64,000 nt of DNA from UBA5794 sp963714375 (GCA_963714375.1 CAVQOG010000006.1:372001-436000), one strand, 5' to 3'; positions 1-7,774 are shown, counted from the first letter of the stretch. Program-made: numbers and translations. The notes: a model not told the origin generated them from the letters alone.

Positions 1-276
1 AATCTCCACCCGAGGCACAATCGCTTCGATCGAGGCAACCACAGGCTCGAAACGAGCCATATCTGTGGTGGCATCACAGACAATGGTCACAATGGTCGGG
101 CAGATCGCTTCAGCCGACCTTCGCTGCATTCCTATGGTGATGCCTGATGCCGCTGCAAGCCCATTGCATGCAACAACCGTGTTCGCCCCATCAACAGCCT
201 GAGCTGGCTGATCATGCGAAACGTCTGGACGTCTGAGCGCCCATGTGGGGTACCACACGCAGATCGTTCGTTCCAT
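1..276 (-). CDS. imuB: ImuB, Y-family polymerase-like mutasome subunit (N-terminal 92 residues, truncated by window edge)
   Basis: Reading the minus strand from ATG at 276 gives an open frame to the left edge. It carries ImuB-type signatures: VWYPTWAL at the start, then HDQPAQAVDGANTVVACN, GITIGMQRRSAEAICP, and DMARFEPVVASIEAIVPRVE. The place where active Y-family polymerases have an Asp-x-Asp metal site near the N-terminus reads WYPTW, so the acidic residues are absent, as is known for ImuB, which acts as a clamp-binding adaptor for the error-prone DnaE2 polymerase. The start is chosen by the GAGG ribosome site about 5 bases upstream and the family-like N-terminus. It overlaps the imuA 3' end by 65 bases, so the two are translated from one SOS transcript. 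The C-terminal half lies outside the window. Confidence 0.82.
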   Translation of the reverse strand, partial: MERTICVWYPTWALRRPDVSHDQPAQAVDGANTVVACNGLAAASGITIGMQRRSAEAICPTIVTIVCDATTDMARFEPVVASIEAIVPRVEI

Positions 277-901
277 CGTCCTCTACTTCGATTGTTTGTT
301 CCATGCCCCGCGTCGATTTGCCTGAGGCGTCGAGCAGGGTTCGTCTCGTCCTGAGTCGCCCATGACCAGCATCCGTTCCAAACCAGGTGACTTCTCTGAC
401 CTTGAGGTGGAGGTTGGCTACCCCACTTGGGAGTTCGCCTATGACGGGACGAAGCACCAGTGGTGTGCGCTGTGTGCGTGCCTTGGCAACAAGCTTGCGA
501 AGTGATGCATCCTTGACCCCCGGAGGAATCTCGGCGTAGACCCCTCCGACACCATCAAGGAGGGTTGCCACAATTCTTCCCCATGTGATGATGTCAACGC
601 TGCGTACGACGACCAGCTGCGCGGGATCAATTCCCATCTCCCACGCAGCGGCGGGACTCATCCATCCGCGAACATCGACGCAGGCAAGGGAACCCTTGTT
701 CGCATAGGGAGCAAGAAGCGCCAGACCGATCCGAGTCAGCCCGGAGCCCGGAATCCCAGACAGACCAGCGACCTGTCCGGGGCCGAGCGTGAAGATTCCC
801 TCAGCCTCTCGAATCCGCCGATCGTCATTCTGTGGGCTGTAGCCGACCGTGACGGTGGGTTCATACCCTGGGTATGCATCATGCTGCAGGCTGGCAACCA
901 C
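212..901 (-). CDS. imuA: ImuA-like RecA-fold protein of the SOS mutasome
   Basis: A 229-residue protein starting at GTG 901 behind an AAAGGA ribosome site. It has the fold pattern of RecA-like ImuA/ImuA' proteins, which partner ImuB and DnaE2 in damage-induced mutagenesis: a P-loop-like turn GIPGSGLT (about 49-56) followed by a strand-helix series ending in LVVVRS and VYAEIPPG. The Walker A lysine is replaced by Leu, so nucleotide binding may be lost or altered. Identification rests mainly on context: imuB follows with a 65-base overlap and a LexA box sits in the promoter 60 bases upstream. Family-level sequence identity is weak in this group, so the call is by fold and operon. Confidence 0.7.
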   Translation of the reverse strand: MVASLQHDAYPGYEPTVTVGYSPQNDDRRIREAEGIFTLGPGQVAGLSGIPGSGLTRIGLALLAPYANKGSLACVDVRGWMSPAAAWEMGIDPAQLVVVRSVDIITWGRIVATLLDGVGGVYAEIPPGVKDASLRKLVAKARTQRTPLVLRPVIGELPSGVANLHLKVREVTWFGTDAGHGRLRTRRTLLDASGKSTRGMEQTIEVEDDGTNDLRVVPHMGAQTSRRFA

Positions 902-954
902 GACTGGTGTCCTTTTGTTCGACTCACCAGCGTGACGCCTTCCGCCGGAAGGGC

Positions 955-983
955 AGCATAATCGAACGTATGTTCGATTACAA
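955..983 (-). promoter_or_regulatory. SOS promoter of imuA-imuB: LexA box inside the -35/-10 spacer
   Basis: On the minus strand a -35-like TTGTAA (983-978) and a -10-like TATGCT (960-955) are separated by 17 bases. The spacer contains the perfect palindrome TCGAACATACGTTCGA (977-962). This matches the actinobacterial/Bacillus LexA operator pattern CGAAC-N4-GTTCG. LexA bound here would occlude RNA polymerase, and cleavage during DNA damage would release it. The start codon lies 54 bases downstream of the -10. Confidence 0.85.
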
Positions 984-1009
984 GTAGGAAGAGACTTGCG
1001 CAGATCGCG

Positions 1010-1519
1010 CTATGCGTTGATCATCTCGTCGAGCTCGGCCCGCGCCGCAGCGGCCATCTGCCCTGGTGTAACGCCCATCGCCTCGAATGCACCACAAGGA
1101 GTGGGTTCGCCCAATTGTGCCGAAACGAGGATGAGGTACGCGCCATACAGTTGGGTGCGTTCGGACCTGACCATGTCGACAACCTGCTTGAACACCCGCT
1201 GTGCGGATTCCTCCGTCTTGAGGGGCCCCTTCCCCTTCACCATCGGGCCGACACCGCCCCGATCGCCTTCGTCTGACGATGCATGCATTTCGTTGATGAT
1301 TCGGGTGAAGTCGTCTGGGTCGACCCCAACGCGGGTGAACGCTCTCCTGGCAGATCCATCCGGAAGATCGAACGCGGCGATAATGAGGTGTTCAGCGCAA
1401 GCAACAGGGACGCCAGCCGACCGAGCGGCAACATCTGCCGCAGGGAAAAGACGGTTCATCGTCTTGATGTCGCCGATACGGTTCCGACGCTTCTTCCGAG
1501 CCAGGGCTCCTCCGTTCAT
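1010..1519 (-). CDS. Stand-alone Clp N-terminal (ClpR) domain protein
   Basis: The protein (169 residues from ATG 1519) contains one Clp N-domain-like region: AARSAGVPVACAEHLIIAAFDLPDGSARRAF (read in short pieces: ACAEHLI, then DGSARRAF) and a second half-repeat near QLYGAYLILVSAQ. In ClpC/ClpA this domain binds adaptors and substrates, but here there is no AAA+ ATPase domain, so it may be a regulator or adaptor of a Clp protease; this is inference. The start is uncertain: ATG 1519 has no clear ribosome site, TTG 1531 and ATG 1459 are alternatives, and the last fits the usual family N-terminus best. It ends only 27 bases before the imuA promoter, but that promoter lies downstream, so SOS control of this gene is not implied. 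Confidence 0.6.
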   Translation of the reverse strand: MNGGALARKKRRNRIGDIKTMNRLFPAADVAARSAGVPVACAEHLIIAAFDLPDGSARRAFTRVGVDPDDFTRIINEMHASSDEGDRGGVGPMVKGKGPLKTEESAQRVFKQVVDMVRSERTQLYGAYLILVSAQLGEPTPCGAFEAMGVTPGQMAAAARAELDEMINA

Positions 1520-1610
1520 GACCGAAACCAAACTGTACCGCGAGTGGTCTCAGCAGTACCGACACGGGTAGATTCAGGGCCAGACGGAACTACCCAAAGG
1601 AGCGTCTCAC

Positions 1611-1814
1611 GTGTCAGTTGCCAAGGTGATCGAGATCACATCAACTTCCCCAGGATCCTTTGAGGATGCAATCCGAAAAGGCATCGTCAAGGCGCAGCAA
1701 TCGGTCGAAGGTATCCGCGGTGCGTGGATTTCTGAGCACAAGGTCGAACTTGCCGAAGACGGCACAATCAAGCACTTCCGCGTCGACATGAAGCTCACGT
1801 TCGTCCTGGACTGA
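1611..1814 (+). CDS. Dodecin, flavin-binding storage protein
   Basis: A 67-residue protein starting at GTG 1611, eight bases after a strong AAAGGAG site. The whole length matches dodecin: the helix SFEDAIRKGIVKAQQSV, the strand with Trp39 (GAWISEHKVEL) that stacks on the flavin isoalloxazine ring, and the final strand KHFRVDMKLTFVLD. Dodecins assemble as hollow dodecamers that bind riboflavin, FMN or FAD and buffer free flavin. It is a monocistronic plus-strand gene between minus-strand neighbours; the 3' side runs straight into a hairpin and heptamer-repeat region. Confidence 0.92.
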   Translation: MSVAKVIEITSTSPGSFEDAIRKGIVKAQQSVEGIRGAWISEHKVELAEDGTIKHFRVDMKLTFVLD

Positions 1815-1819
1815 ACAAG

Positions 1820-2003
1820 CTCTCAGCTCTCAGCTTTCAGACTTCTGACGTCGTCTCTTTTCCCGTCCTCCCGCTTGCGGGGGGACACGGCGCCTGCGAA
1901 GCAGACGCCGCAGGGGGGCTCTTCTGACTTCGGGAACCCGAAGCGGGTTCCTTGGAGTTCAGCAGCTGAACTCTTGACTTCTGACTTCTGACTTCTGACG
2001 TCA
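1820..2003. repeat. Heptamer-repeat and four-hairpin element, locus 1
   Basis: Between dodecin and paaK, period-7 units flank a series of four hairpins. The left units read AGCTCTC, AGCTCTC, AGCTTTC, AGACTTC; the right units are TTCTGAC repeated. The hairpins are at 1865-1886, 1889-1909, 1933-1951 (GGAACCCG/CGGGTTCC) and 1955-1973 (GAGTTCAG/CTGAACTC). The last two are joined by TTG and recur, with paired base changes, at 11689-11734. The stop codon of the upstream minus-strand paaK (TGA) falls inside the first right-hand unit. No T-tract follows any stem, so a plain terminator does not explain it. Confidence 0.8.
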
Positions 2004-3299
2004 GACCATCAATGGGTCTCGGTCATCAATCTGCTCAAAGACGCGTCTGGCCTTCCCGGTCTCAGATCTCGGTATTGAGCCCGGATCGCCGATGAGGACC
2101 GAGGTTCGCGACCGAAGCCGTGAATGAAGTCCGGTTTCGAGGCGTGCACGGATGCTGTCTCGTTGCGGCATGCGGTCAGCCCCTGCGAGTTCGCAACGAA
2201 CAACCATTTCCACCATCGTCCCTCGTTTGTCGAGAACAATCGCCCACTGACCGGATACCCCTGGCTCGGCGAGGATCATCGATTCGATTTCCGACGGGAA
2301 GATGTTGATGCCGCGGATGATCAACATGTCGTCGGCTCGACCCGCGATCCGATCCATCCGCTGGAACGTGCGACCGCATGGCGATGGTTCATCAATCAAC
2401 CGGGTGATGTCGCGGGTGCGATACCTGATGACAGGGAGCGCCTCTTTTGTCAGCGTCGTAATGACCAACTCTCCATAGTCGCCGTCATCGACCGGCTCAC
2501 CTGTCTTGGGGTCGATGATCTCGGGATAGAAATGGTCGTCGAACACAAACGGCGCACCCTTTCCCTCGACCGATTCCATGGCCACGCCCGGACCGATGAT
2601 CTCGGACAGGCCATATACATCAAGGGCATCAATCCCCCACGCCGCTTCGATCTTGGCACGCATCGACTCGGACCAAGGCTCGGCCCCGTGGATGCCGTAC
2701 TCGACCTTGATCCGGCCCATGAGGCCAGCCTCTTCGGCCCGTTCGGCGAGGAGGAGTGAGAACGACGGCGTTGCGCAAAAGCCGCGGGCGCCCAGGTCTG
2801 CCAGGAGCTCCGCCTGAAACGCAGTATTGCCACCCGATGCAGGAACGACGGTGACACCGAACAACTCGGCGCCTCCATGGATCCCGAGACCGCCGGTGAA
2901 GAGCCCATACCCGTGGGCATTGTGGAAGACGTCGTTCGGGCGAGCTCCTGCGCAACCGAGAACTCGCGCATTTACCTCACTGAACACGGCGAGGTCGTTT
3001 CTTGTGTAGGCAACGATCGTTGGCTTTCCCGACGTGCCTGACGAAGCGTGGATCCGATTGCACGCGGAGACGGGAACGGTCAGCATGCCGTATGGAAAGG
3101 CGTTGCGCATCTCAGACTTCACCGTGAAGGGAAGTTCCGTGATGTCGTCGATCGATGCGATATCCCCCACTCCAGCCATCTTGTTCCGCCAATACGGGAC
3201 CTGTGAGGCCTTCAGCCGATCGACGAGCTTGACGAGCCGCGCACTCTGTAGGTCGCGCTTGTCTGCCTTCGACATCGTCTCGAGTTCGGGCTGATACAC
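2001..3299 (-). CDS. paaK: Phenylacetate-CoA ligase family protein, paralogue 1 (altered YRTGD motif)
   Basis: A 432-residue ANL-superfamily adenylate-forming enzyme of the PaaK type, which activates phenylacetate or a related aryl acid with ATP and CoA. Visible motifs: SSGTSGKPT (86-94, phosphate loop), YGLSE (229-233), RGINIFPSEIE (C-terminal hinge region). The normally conserved YRTGD reads YRTRD: Arg296 replaces Gly by a single G-to-C change (codon at 2414-2412) relative to the neighbour. This could weaken ATP binding or shift substrate use. The start is GTG 3299 with GGGAG upstream. It is a close tandem copy of the next gene. No paaABCDE ring-epoxidase genes are nearby, so the real substrate is unknown. 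Confidence 0.85.
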   Translation of the reverse strand: MYQPELETMSKADKRDLQSARLVKLVDRLKASQVPYWRNKMAGVGDIASIDDITELPFTVKSEMRNAFPYGMLTVPVSACNRIHASSGTSGKPTIVAYTRNDLAVFSEVNARVLGCAGARPNDVFHNAHGYGLFTGGLGIHGGAELFGVTVVPASGGNTAFQAELLADLGARGFCATPSFSLLLAERAEEAGLMGRIKVEYGIHGAEPWSESMRAKIEAAWGIDALDVYGLSEIIGPGVAMESVEGKGAPFVFDDHFYPEIIDPKTGEPVDDGDYGELVITTLTKEALPVIRYRTRDITRLIDEPSPCGRTFQRMDRIAGRADDMLIIRGINIFPSEIESMILAEPGVSGQWAIVLDKRGTMVEMVVRCELAGADRMPQRDSIRARLETGLHSRLRSRTSVLIGDPGSIPRSETGKARRVFEQIDDRDPLMV

Positions 3300-3327
3300 G
3301 CTGCGGCGCTCCCTGCTTGGCGCACCA

Positions 3328-3343
3328 CAACAGTAGTTGCATA
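3328..3343 (-). promoter_or_regulatory. 16-bp sequence conserved upstream of both paaK paralogues (copy 1)
   Basis: On the minus strand TATGCAACTACTGTTG lies 28 bases before the paaK start codon. The paralogue has TATGCAATTATTGTTG at exactly the same distance, while the bases on either side have diverged. It may be an operator or promoter part, or a remnant of duplication that has not yet drifted. Confidence 0.35.
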
Positions 3344-3381
3344 GTTAGAAACTGCACAATCCATTCTCGACAAACCTCCGG

Positions 3382-3427
3382 CAGACGTCGGTCATCGGGT
3401 ATCGGGTATCGGCTCTGGCTTCTCAGA
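3382..3427. repeat. Heptamer-repeat array, locus 2, over the paaK paralogue 2 stop codon
   Basis: Plus-strand units in 7-base register: GTCGGTC, ATCGGGT, ATCGGGT, ATCGGCT, CTGGCTT, CTCAGAT. The paaK paralogue 2 stop (TGA on the minus strand, 3425-3423) is part of the last unit, so the array begins exactly at the gene end. Confidence 0.7.
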
Positions 3428-4718
3428 TCAGCGGGTCGTTGTCGTTCGTTTGTTCAAAGACCCGCTTTGCCTTACCGAGCTCGGATCTCGGCATTGAACC
3501 GGGATCGCCGATCAGCACCGATGTTCGCGATCGCAGGCGTGAGTACAACGCTGCTTCGAGTCGTTCACGGATGTTGTCTCGTTGCGGAATGTCGTCTGGT
3601 TGGGCAAGCTCACACCGAACGTACATCTCGACCATCGTTCCGCGCTTGTCGAGCACGATCGCCCATTGACCCGAAACTCCGGACTCGGCAAGAATCACAG
3701 CCTCGATCTCGGATGGAAACACGTTGACACCGCGGATGATCAACATGTCGTCCGAACGACCGGTGATCCTATCCATCCTCTGAAACGTCCTACCGCAGGC
3801 TGAAGGTTCATCGATGAACCGGGTGATGTCGCCGGTGCGATACCTGATGACCGGAAGCGCCTCTTTTGTGAGCGTGGTCAGGACCAGTTCACCGTATTCG
3901 CCGTGCTCGACCGTATCACCCGTCCTGGGGTCGACGATCTCGGGATAGAAGTGATCGTCAAAAACGAAGGGTGCTCCCTTGCCCTCCACTGATTCCATGG
4001 CGACACCCGGACCGATGATCTCGGATAGCCCGTAGATGTCGAGGGCGTCGATGCCCCATGCCTCTTCGATCTTGGAACGCATGGACTCTGACCACGGCTC
4101 CGCTCCAAGGACCCCGTATTCAACCTTGATCTGACCCATGAGTCCTGCTGCTTCGGCACGTTCTGCGAGGAGCAGCGAGAACGATGGAGTAGCACAGAAA
4201 CCCCTCGCTCCGAGGTCCGCCAGCAGCTCGACCTGAAAAGCCGTGTTACCACCGGACGCTGGCACCACGGTGACGCCGAACAGCTCGGCTCCCCCGTGCA
4301 GACCGAGGCCACCAGTGAAAAGTCCATACCCGTACGCAATATGGAAGACGTCGTTTGGGTGGGCACCGGCACAACCGAGCACCCTTGCGTTGACCTCAGA
4401 AAACACAGACAAGTCGTGTTTCGTGTATGCCACAACGGTCGGCTTGCCTGAGGTGCCCGATGATGCGTGGATCCGATTGCACGCACCCACGGGAACGGTC
4501 AACATGCCGTACGGGAACGTATCACGCATTTCGGACTTGACCGTGAAGGGCAACTCCGCGATGTCATCGATGGACCGGATCTCGCCGGTGTTCGCCAGCT
4601 TTTCCTGCCAGTACGGCACCTCGGATGCCTTGAGGCGCTCCACAAGTGACACAAGCCGGTCGTTCTGCAACCGTCGTTTGTCCGCCTTCGGCATTGTCTC
4701 GAGTTCTGGCTGATACAT
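3423..4718 (-). CDS. paaK: Phenylacetate-CoA ligase family protein, paralogue 2
   Basis: A 431-residue PaaK-type CoA ligase, collinear with and very similar to the preceding gene over its full length, with all motifs intact: SSGTSGKPT, YGLSE, YRTGD, RGVNVFPSEIE. The start is ATG 4718 (MYQPELETM, matching the paralogue) with GGGAG eight bases upstream; an in-frame extension to 4799 lacks a ribosome site. Two side-by-side copies on the same strand point to tandem duplication, with divergence concentrated in the N-terminal 50 residues and the last 60. The family forms aryl-CoA thioesters via an acyl-adenylate; the substrate cannot be read from sequence. Confidence 0.87.
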   Translation of the reverse strand: MYQPELETMPKADKRRLQNDRLVSLVERLKASEVPYWQEKLANTGEIRSIDDIAELPFTVKSEMRDTFPYGMLTVPVGACNRIHASSGTSGKPTVVAYTKHDLSVFSEVNARVLGCAGAHPNDVFHIAYGYGLFTGGLGLHGGAELFGVTVVPASGGNTAFQVELLADLGARGFCATPSFSLLLAERAEAAGLMGQIKVEYGVLGAEPWSESMRSKIEEAWGIDALDIYGLSEIIGPGVAMESVEGKGAPFVFDDHFYPEIVDPRTGDTVEHGEYGELVLTTLTKEALPVIRYRTGDITRFIDEPSACGRTFQRMDRITGRSDDMLIIRGVNVFPSEIEAVILAESGVSGQWAIVLDKRGTMVEMYVRCELAQPDDIPQRDNIRERLEAALYSRLRSRTSVLIGDPGSMPRSELGKAKRVFEQTNDNDPLI

Positions 4719-4746
4719 ATCGTGGAGCTCCCATGGCGTCGGTGTC

Positions 4747-4762
4747 CAACAATAATTGCATA
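4747..4762 (-). promoter_or_regulatory. 16-bp sequence conserved upstream of both paaK paralogues (copy 2)
   Basis: TATGCAATTATTGTTG on the minus strand, 28 bases before the start of paralogue 2. It differs from copy 1 only at two C/T positions. Confidence 0.35.
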
Positions 4763-4820
4763 CAGCGACACTCAACAATCCTTGAAAGGGAGAAGGCACC
4801 CTTCTCGTCGAGTGGAAACG

Positions 4821-4850
4821 AGAAGGCCGGCTCGTGAGAGCCGGCCTTCT
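4821..4850 (-). terminator. Terminator hairpin downstream of pnp
   Basis: A perfect 13-bp stem, AGAAGGCCGGCTC paired with GAGCCGGCCTTCT around a 4-base loop, lies 40 bases past the pnp stop. The following minus-strand bases are CGTTTCC, a short T-run only, so termination may be partly structural. A heptamer array sits between the pnp stop and the stem. Confidence 0.75.
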
Positions 4851-4851
4851 G

Positions 4852-4880
4852 CTATCCGTAATCTGTAATCCGTTGTCCGG
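4852..4880. repeat. Heptamer-repeat array, locus 3, just after pnp
   Basis: Minus-strand units GGACAAC, GGATTAC, AGATTAC, GGATAGC run in 7-base register starting 9 bases after the pnp stop and ending at the terminator stem. GGATTAC is the same unit as in the array after rnc (locus 6). Confidence 0.65.
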
Positions 4881-4889
4881 ATTCTCGTT

Positions 4890-7250
4890 TCAGTTTCCTG
4901 CTTCGAACTCGTCTTCGAACGAGACGACCTTGCGGCCCGGCTTGTCGGCAGCCTTCTCCGCTGGCTTGTCATTGCGATCACGGTCACGGTTTCGGCTCGA
5001 ACCTCCGTCGCGTCCGCCACGATCGTTGCTGCGTCCGCTGCTGTTGCCGTTGGAGCGCTCCTGTCGGGGCTCGTCGGAGCCACCTTCGTCGCTGTCGCTG
5101 CCTGAAGGAGCGTCAGCCATGTCGAGGGAGACCTTGCCGCGGTCATCGACCTCACGAACAATGACCTTGACCGCATCACCCAGGTTGAGGACGTCCTCGA
5201 CCCTGTCGATGCGCTTGCCTCCACCGATCTTGGAGATGTGCAAGAGTCCGTCACGGCCGGGGAGGATGTTGACGAATGCACCAAACTTGGTGACGTTCAC
5301 AACCTCTCCGTCGTACACCTCTCCGACCTTGGCCTCTGGTGGGAAGCCGATCGCAAGGATCCGCTCCTTCGCCAGGTTGAGGGATGTCGTGTCAGGGGCA
5401 CCAACGCGGATGGTGCCGTCATCGTCAATGTCGATGGAAGCACCCGTCTCTGCCTCAAGCTCACGGATCGTCTTGCCCTTCGGGCCGATGACCTCGCCGA
5501 TCTTGTCCTTCGGAATCATCACAGCTTCGATCTTCGGTGCCGTCTCGGCAAGCTCAGCACGGGGCCCATCGAGACATGCCTTCATGGCTTCGAGGATGAA
5601 CATGCGGGCCTCGTGGGCCTGGTTCATCGCAGCGATGAGAACGTCGGCAGGAAGACCTTCGATCTTTGTGTCAAGCTGGAGTGCCGTGATCATGTCAGGC
5701 GTGCCTGCGACCTTGAAGTCCATATCACCAAGGTGATCTTCAACGCCGAGGATGTCCGTCAGTGTGACGAACTCACCGTCGTGGTAGATCAGGCCCATTG
5801 CGATTCCGGCAACCGGAGCATGAATCGGAACTCCAGCGTCCATCAGTGACAGCGACGATCCGCAGACCGATGCCATCGATGATGAGCCGTTCGACATCAG
5901 TACCTCGGAAACGAGCCGGTACGCATAGGGGAAGTCCTCAGCTGGTGGAATGACCGGAAGCAGCGCCTTCTCTGCGAGGGCACCATGACCGATCTCACGA
6001 CGCTTCGGGCCACGCATGAAGCCTGCTTCACCGGTGGCGAAGGGAGGCATGTTGTAGTGATGCATGTACCGCTTCGAGTCCTCAGGGGAAATCGTGTCGA
6101 GCATCTGCTCCATCTTGAGCATGCCGAGTGTCGTCACGTTGAGGACCTGGGTCTCTCCACGTTGGAAGATCGCTGAGCCATGCATGCCAGGAACAACGCC
6201 AACCTCAGCGGTCAGCTGGCGAATCTCGTCGGTTGCACGACCGTCGATACGAACACGGTCTGCGACGACTCTTGAACGCATGACGTTCTTCTGCACCTTC
6301 GAGAAGGCTGCCTTTGCTTCCTTGAGTCCATCCTTGTCATCAGCATCAAGAGCGAGGGCTTCGAGCACCTCATCCTTGACGGCAGACTCGGCATTCTGAC
6401 GCTCGTGCTTCATGACGATCGTGCCAAGAGCCTCAAGCTTCGCCTTTGCGAGCTCTTCGACCTTGGCGTACATCTCGTCCGAGTAGTCCGAGAGGAATGT
6501 CCATTCGACGGGCTCCGGCTCGCCAAGCTTTTCAGCAAGTTCGAGCTGGAGATCGATCATCGCTGCGATGTATTCCTTCGAGATCTCAAGACCGGCAGCA
6601 ACGGTTGCCTCATCCGATGCCTGTGCACCGGCCTGGACCATGCGGTAGCCCTCTTCGGAGGCACCAGCCTCAACCATCGAGATATCGATATTCCCTTCAG
6701 CGTTGCGCTTTCCAGCAACAACGATCTCGAACACGGCTTCCTCACCCTGCTCGTAGGTTGGGAACGGAACCCAGTCACCGTCGATAAGTGCGAGTCGGAT
6801 TGCACCGATCGGGCCCTCAAACGGGATCGGACTGATCGTCAGAGCAGCCGATGCACCGTTGAGTGCAAGGATGTCGTGCGGGTTCTCAAGATCTGCAGCA
6901 AGGATCGTCGCAACGACATGGGTGTCGTGGCGATAGCCCTCTGCAAAGTTCGGCCGAAGCGGACGGTCAATGAGACGACACGTCAGCGTCGCCTTCTCGG
7001 TTGCCCGACCTTCGCGACGGAAGAACGAACCGGGGATACGCCCAACGGCGTAGGTCCGTTCCTCAACATCGACGGTAAGTGGGAAAAAGTCGACGCCTTC
7101 GCGGAGTCGACGGCTTCCGGTTGCGGTCACAAGGACCTCTGTATCGCCGACGCGCACCACTACGGCACCATCAGCGAGTTGTGCGAGTTTGCCTGCTGAT
7201 AGAGAGATCTCTACCTCGCCGACGCGCTCGCGAACGGTGGTCTCTGCCAC
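4890..7250 (-). CDS. pnp: Polyribonucleotide nucleotidyltransferase (PNPase)
   Basis: A 786-residue PNPase, the phosphorolytic 3'-to-5' exoribonuclease that forms a trimer and can also add 3' tails. Domains in order: RNase PH 1 (about 10-140, with GRIPGSFFRREGR), helical domain, RNase PH 2 (about 315-535, with GRATDEIR and SNGSSSMASVCGSSL), KH (about 555-615, IGEVIGPKGKTIRELE), S1 (about 620-700, EVYDGEVVNVTKFGAFVNI). A Ser/Asp/Arg/Gly-rich tail of about 75 residues follows, likely disordered and RNA-contacting. The start is GTG 7250 with AGAAGGAG upstream; an upstream ATG at 7283 would add 11 atypical residues. It follows rpsO, the usual pairing. Confidence 0.97.
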   Translation of the reverse strand: MAETTVRERVGEVEISLSAGKLAQLADGAVVVRVGDTEVLVTATGSRRLREGVDFFPLTVDVEERTYAVGRIPGSFFRREGRATEKATLTCRLIDRPLRPNFAEGYRHDTHVVATILAADLENPHDILALNGASAALTISPIPFEGPIGAIRLALIDGDWVPFPTYEQGEEAVFEIVVAGKRNAEGNIDISMVEAGASEEGYRMVQAGAQASDEATVAAGLEISKEYIAAMIDLQLELAEKLGEPEPVEWTFLSDYSDEMYAKVEELAKAKLEALGTIVMKHERQNAESAVKDEVLEALALDADDKDGLKEAKAAFSKVQKNVMRSRVVADRVRIDGRATDEIRQLTAEVGVVPGMHGSAIFQRGETQVLNVTTLGMLKMEQMLDTISPEDSKRYMHHYNMPPFATGEAGFMRGPKRREIGHGALAEKALLPVIPPAEDFPYAYRLVSEVLMSNGSSSMASVCGSSLSLMDAGVPIHAPVAGIAMGLIYHDGEFVTLTDILGVEDHLGDMDFKVAGTPDMITALQLDTKIEGLPADVLIAAMNQAHEARMFILEAMKACLDGPRAELAETAPKIEAVMIPKDKIGEVIGPKGKTIRELEAETGASIDIDDDGTIRVGAPDTTSLNLAKERILAIGFPPEAKVGEVYDGEVVNVTKFGAFVNILPGRDGLLHISKIGGGKRIDRVEDVLNLGDAVKVIVREVDDRGKVSLDMADAPSGSDSDEGGSDEPRQERSNGNSSGRSNDRGGRDGGSSRNRDRDRNDKPAEKAADKPGRKVVSFEDEFEAGN

Positions 7251-7377
7251 GCGTTTCTCCTTCTGTAAGGGAGGAACACACAATTGGCAGTGGTCAGTAT
7301 TCGAGAGTTGTTCGAATACACACCACTGTCAACTGATGCGAATCCTCCGGTGATTGGTCACGAGCCAGATATGACAC

Positions 7378-7397
7378 AAGGTGGCGGGTGCCACCTT
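7378..7397 (-). terminator. Hairpin between rpsO and pnp
   Basis: AAGGTGGC pairs perfectly with GCCACCTT around a 4-base loop, 13 bases past the rpsO stop. In other bacteria this interval holds an rpsO terminator or an RNase III processing stem that governs pnp autoregulation; which applies here cannot be read from the sequence. Confidence 0.55.
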
Positions 7398-7410
7398 TTC
7401 ATCGTTTCGA

Positions 7411-7668
7411 CTAGCGACGCAAACCCAATTTTGCGATCAGGTTTCGGTAACGCTCCACATCTTGTTCCTGGAGGTACCGAAGCAGTCGCCGACGCTTACC
7501 AACCATCATCAACAGACCCCGCCGGCTGTGATGATCCTTTTTGTGGATCTTCAGATGCTCGGTCAGGTGGTTGATTCGTTCAGTCAGCAGCGCAACCTGG
7601 ACCTCCGGCGAACCGGTGTCCGTGGCATGCGTGCCGTGTTCATCTACAACAGTCTGAGTGTCGTTCAC
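7411..7668 (-). CDS. rpsO: 30S ribosomal protein S15
   Basis: An 85-residue protein with the S15 signature: DTGSPEVQVALLTERI, LTEHLKIHKKDHHSRRGLL and the C-terminal helix KRRRLLRYLQ...YRNLIAKLGLR. S15 binds the central domain of 16S rRNA and nucleates S6/S18 assembly. It lies just upstream of pnp as in most bacteria. The 106-base leader contains inverted repeats (GGGCG/CGCCC and GCCCAC/GTGGGC), in the place where S15 often represses its own mRNA. Confidence 0.97.
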   Translation of the reverse strand: MNDTQTVVDEHGTHATDTGSPEVQVALLTERINHLTEHLKIHKKDHHSRRGLLMMVGKRRRLLRYLQEQDVERYRNLIAKLGLRR

Positions 7669-7774
7669 GAGGTACTTTCCTACGCGAGTAAGTGGTCGGG
7701 CGAATGCCCACGGGGGATGTTAGCGGTGGGCGTACATATAGCGCCCCCGTCCAGCGCAATCGTCCACCAGGATG

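Noticed and set aside
996..1571. 191-codon plus-strand open frame opposite the ClpN-like gene
   Set aside because: The minus-strand frame has a recognisable Clp N-domain; the plus-strand product shows no family and no ribosome site.
1820..2003. The repeat and hairpin region as a CRISPR array or simple bidirectional terminator
   Set aside because: Units are 7 bp with no unique spacers, and the stems lack T-tracts; the same module occurs inside the coding sequence of rbfA.
2124..2759. 211-codon plus-strand open frame inside paaK
   Set aside because: It is an antisense shadow of paaK motifs; the parallel frames in the paralogue break at different places.
4564..4761. Leader peptide MQLLL before paaK as a definite gene
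   Set aside because: The frame continues through the paaK start with no early stop and has no ribosome site; kept only as one reading of the conserved 16-bp box.
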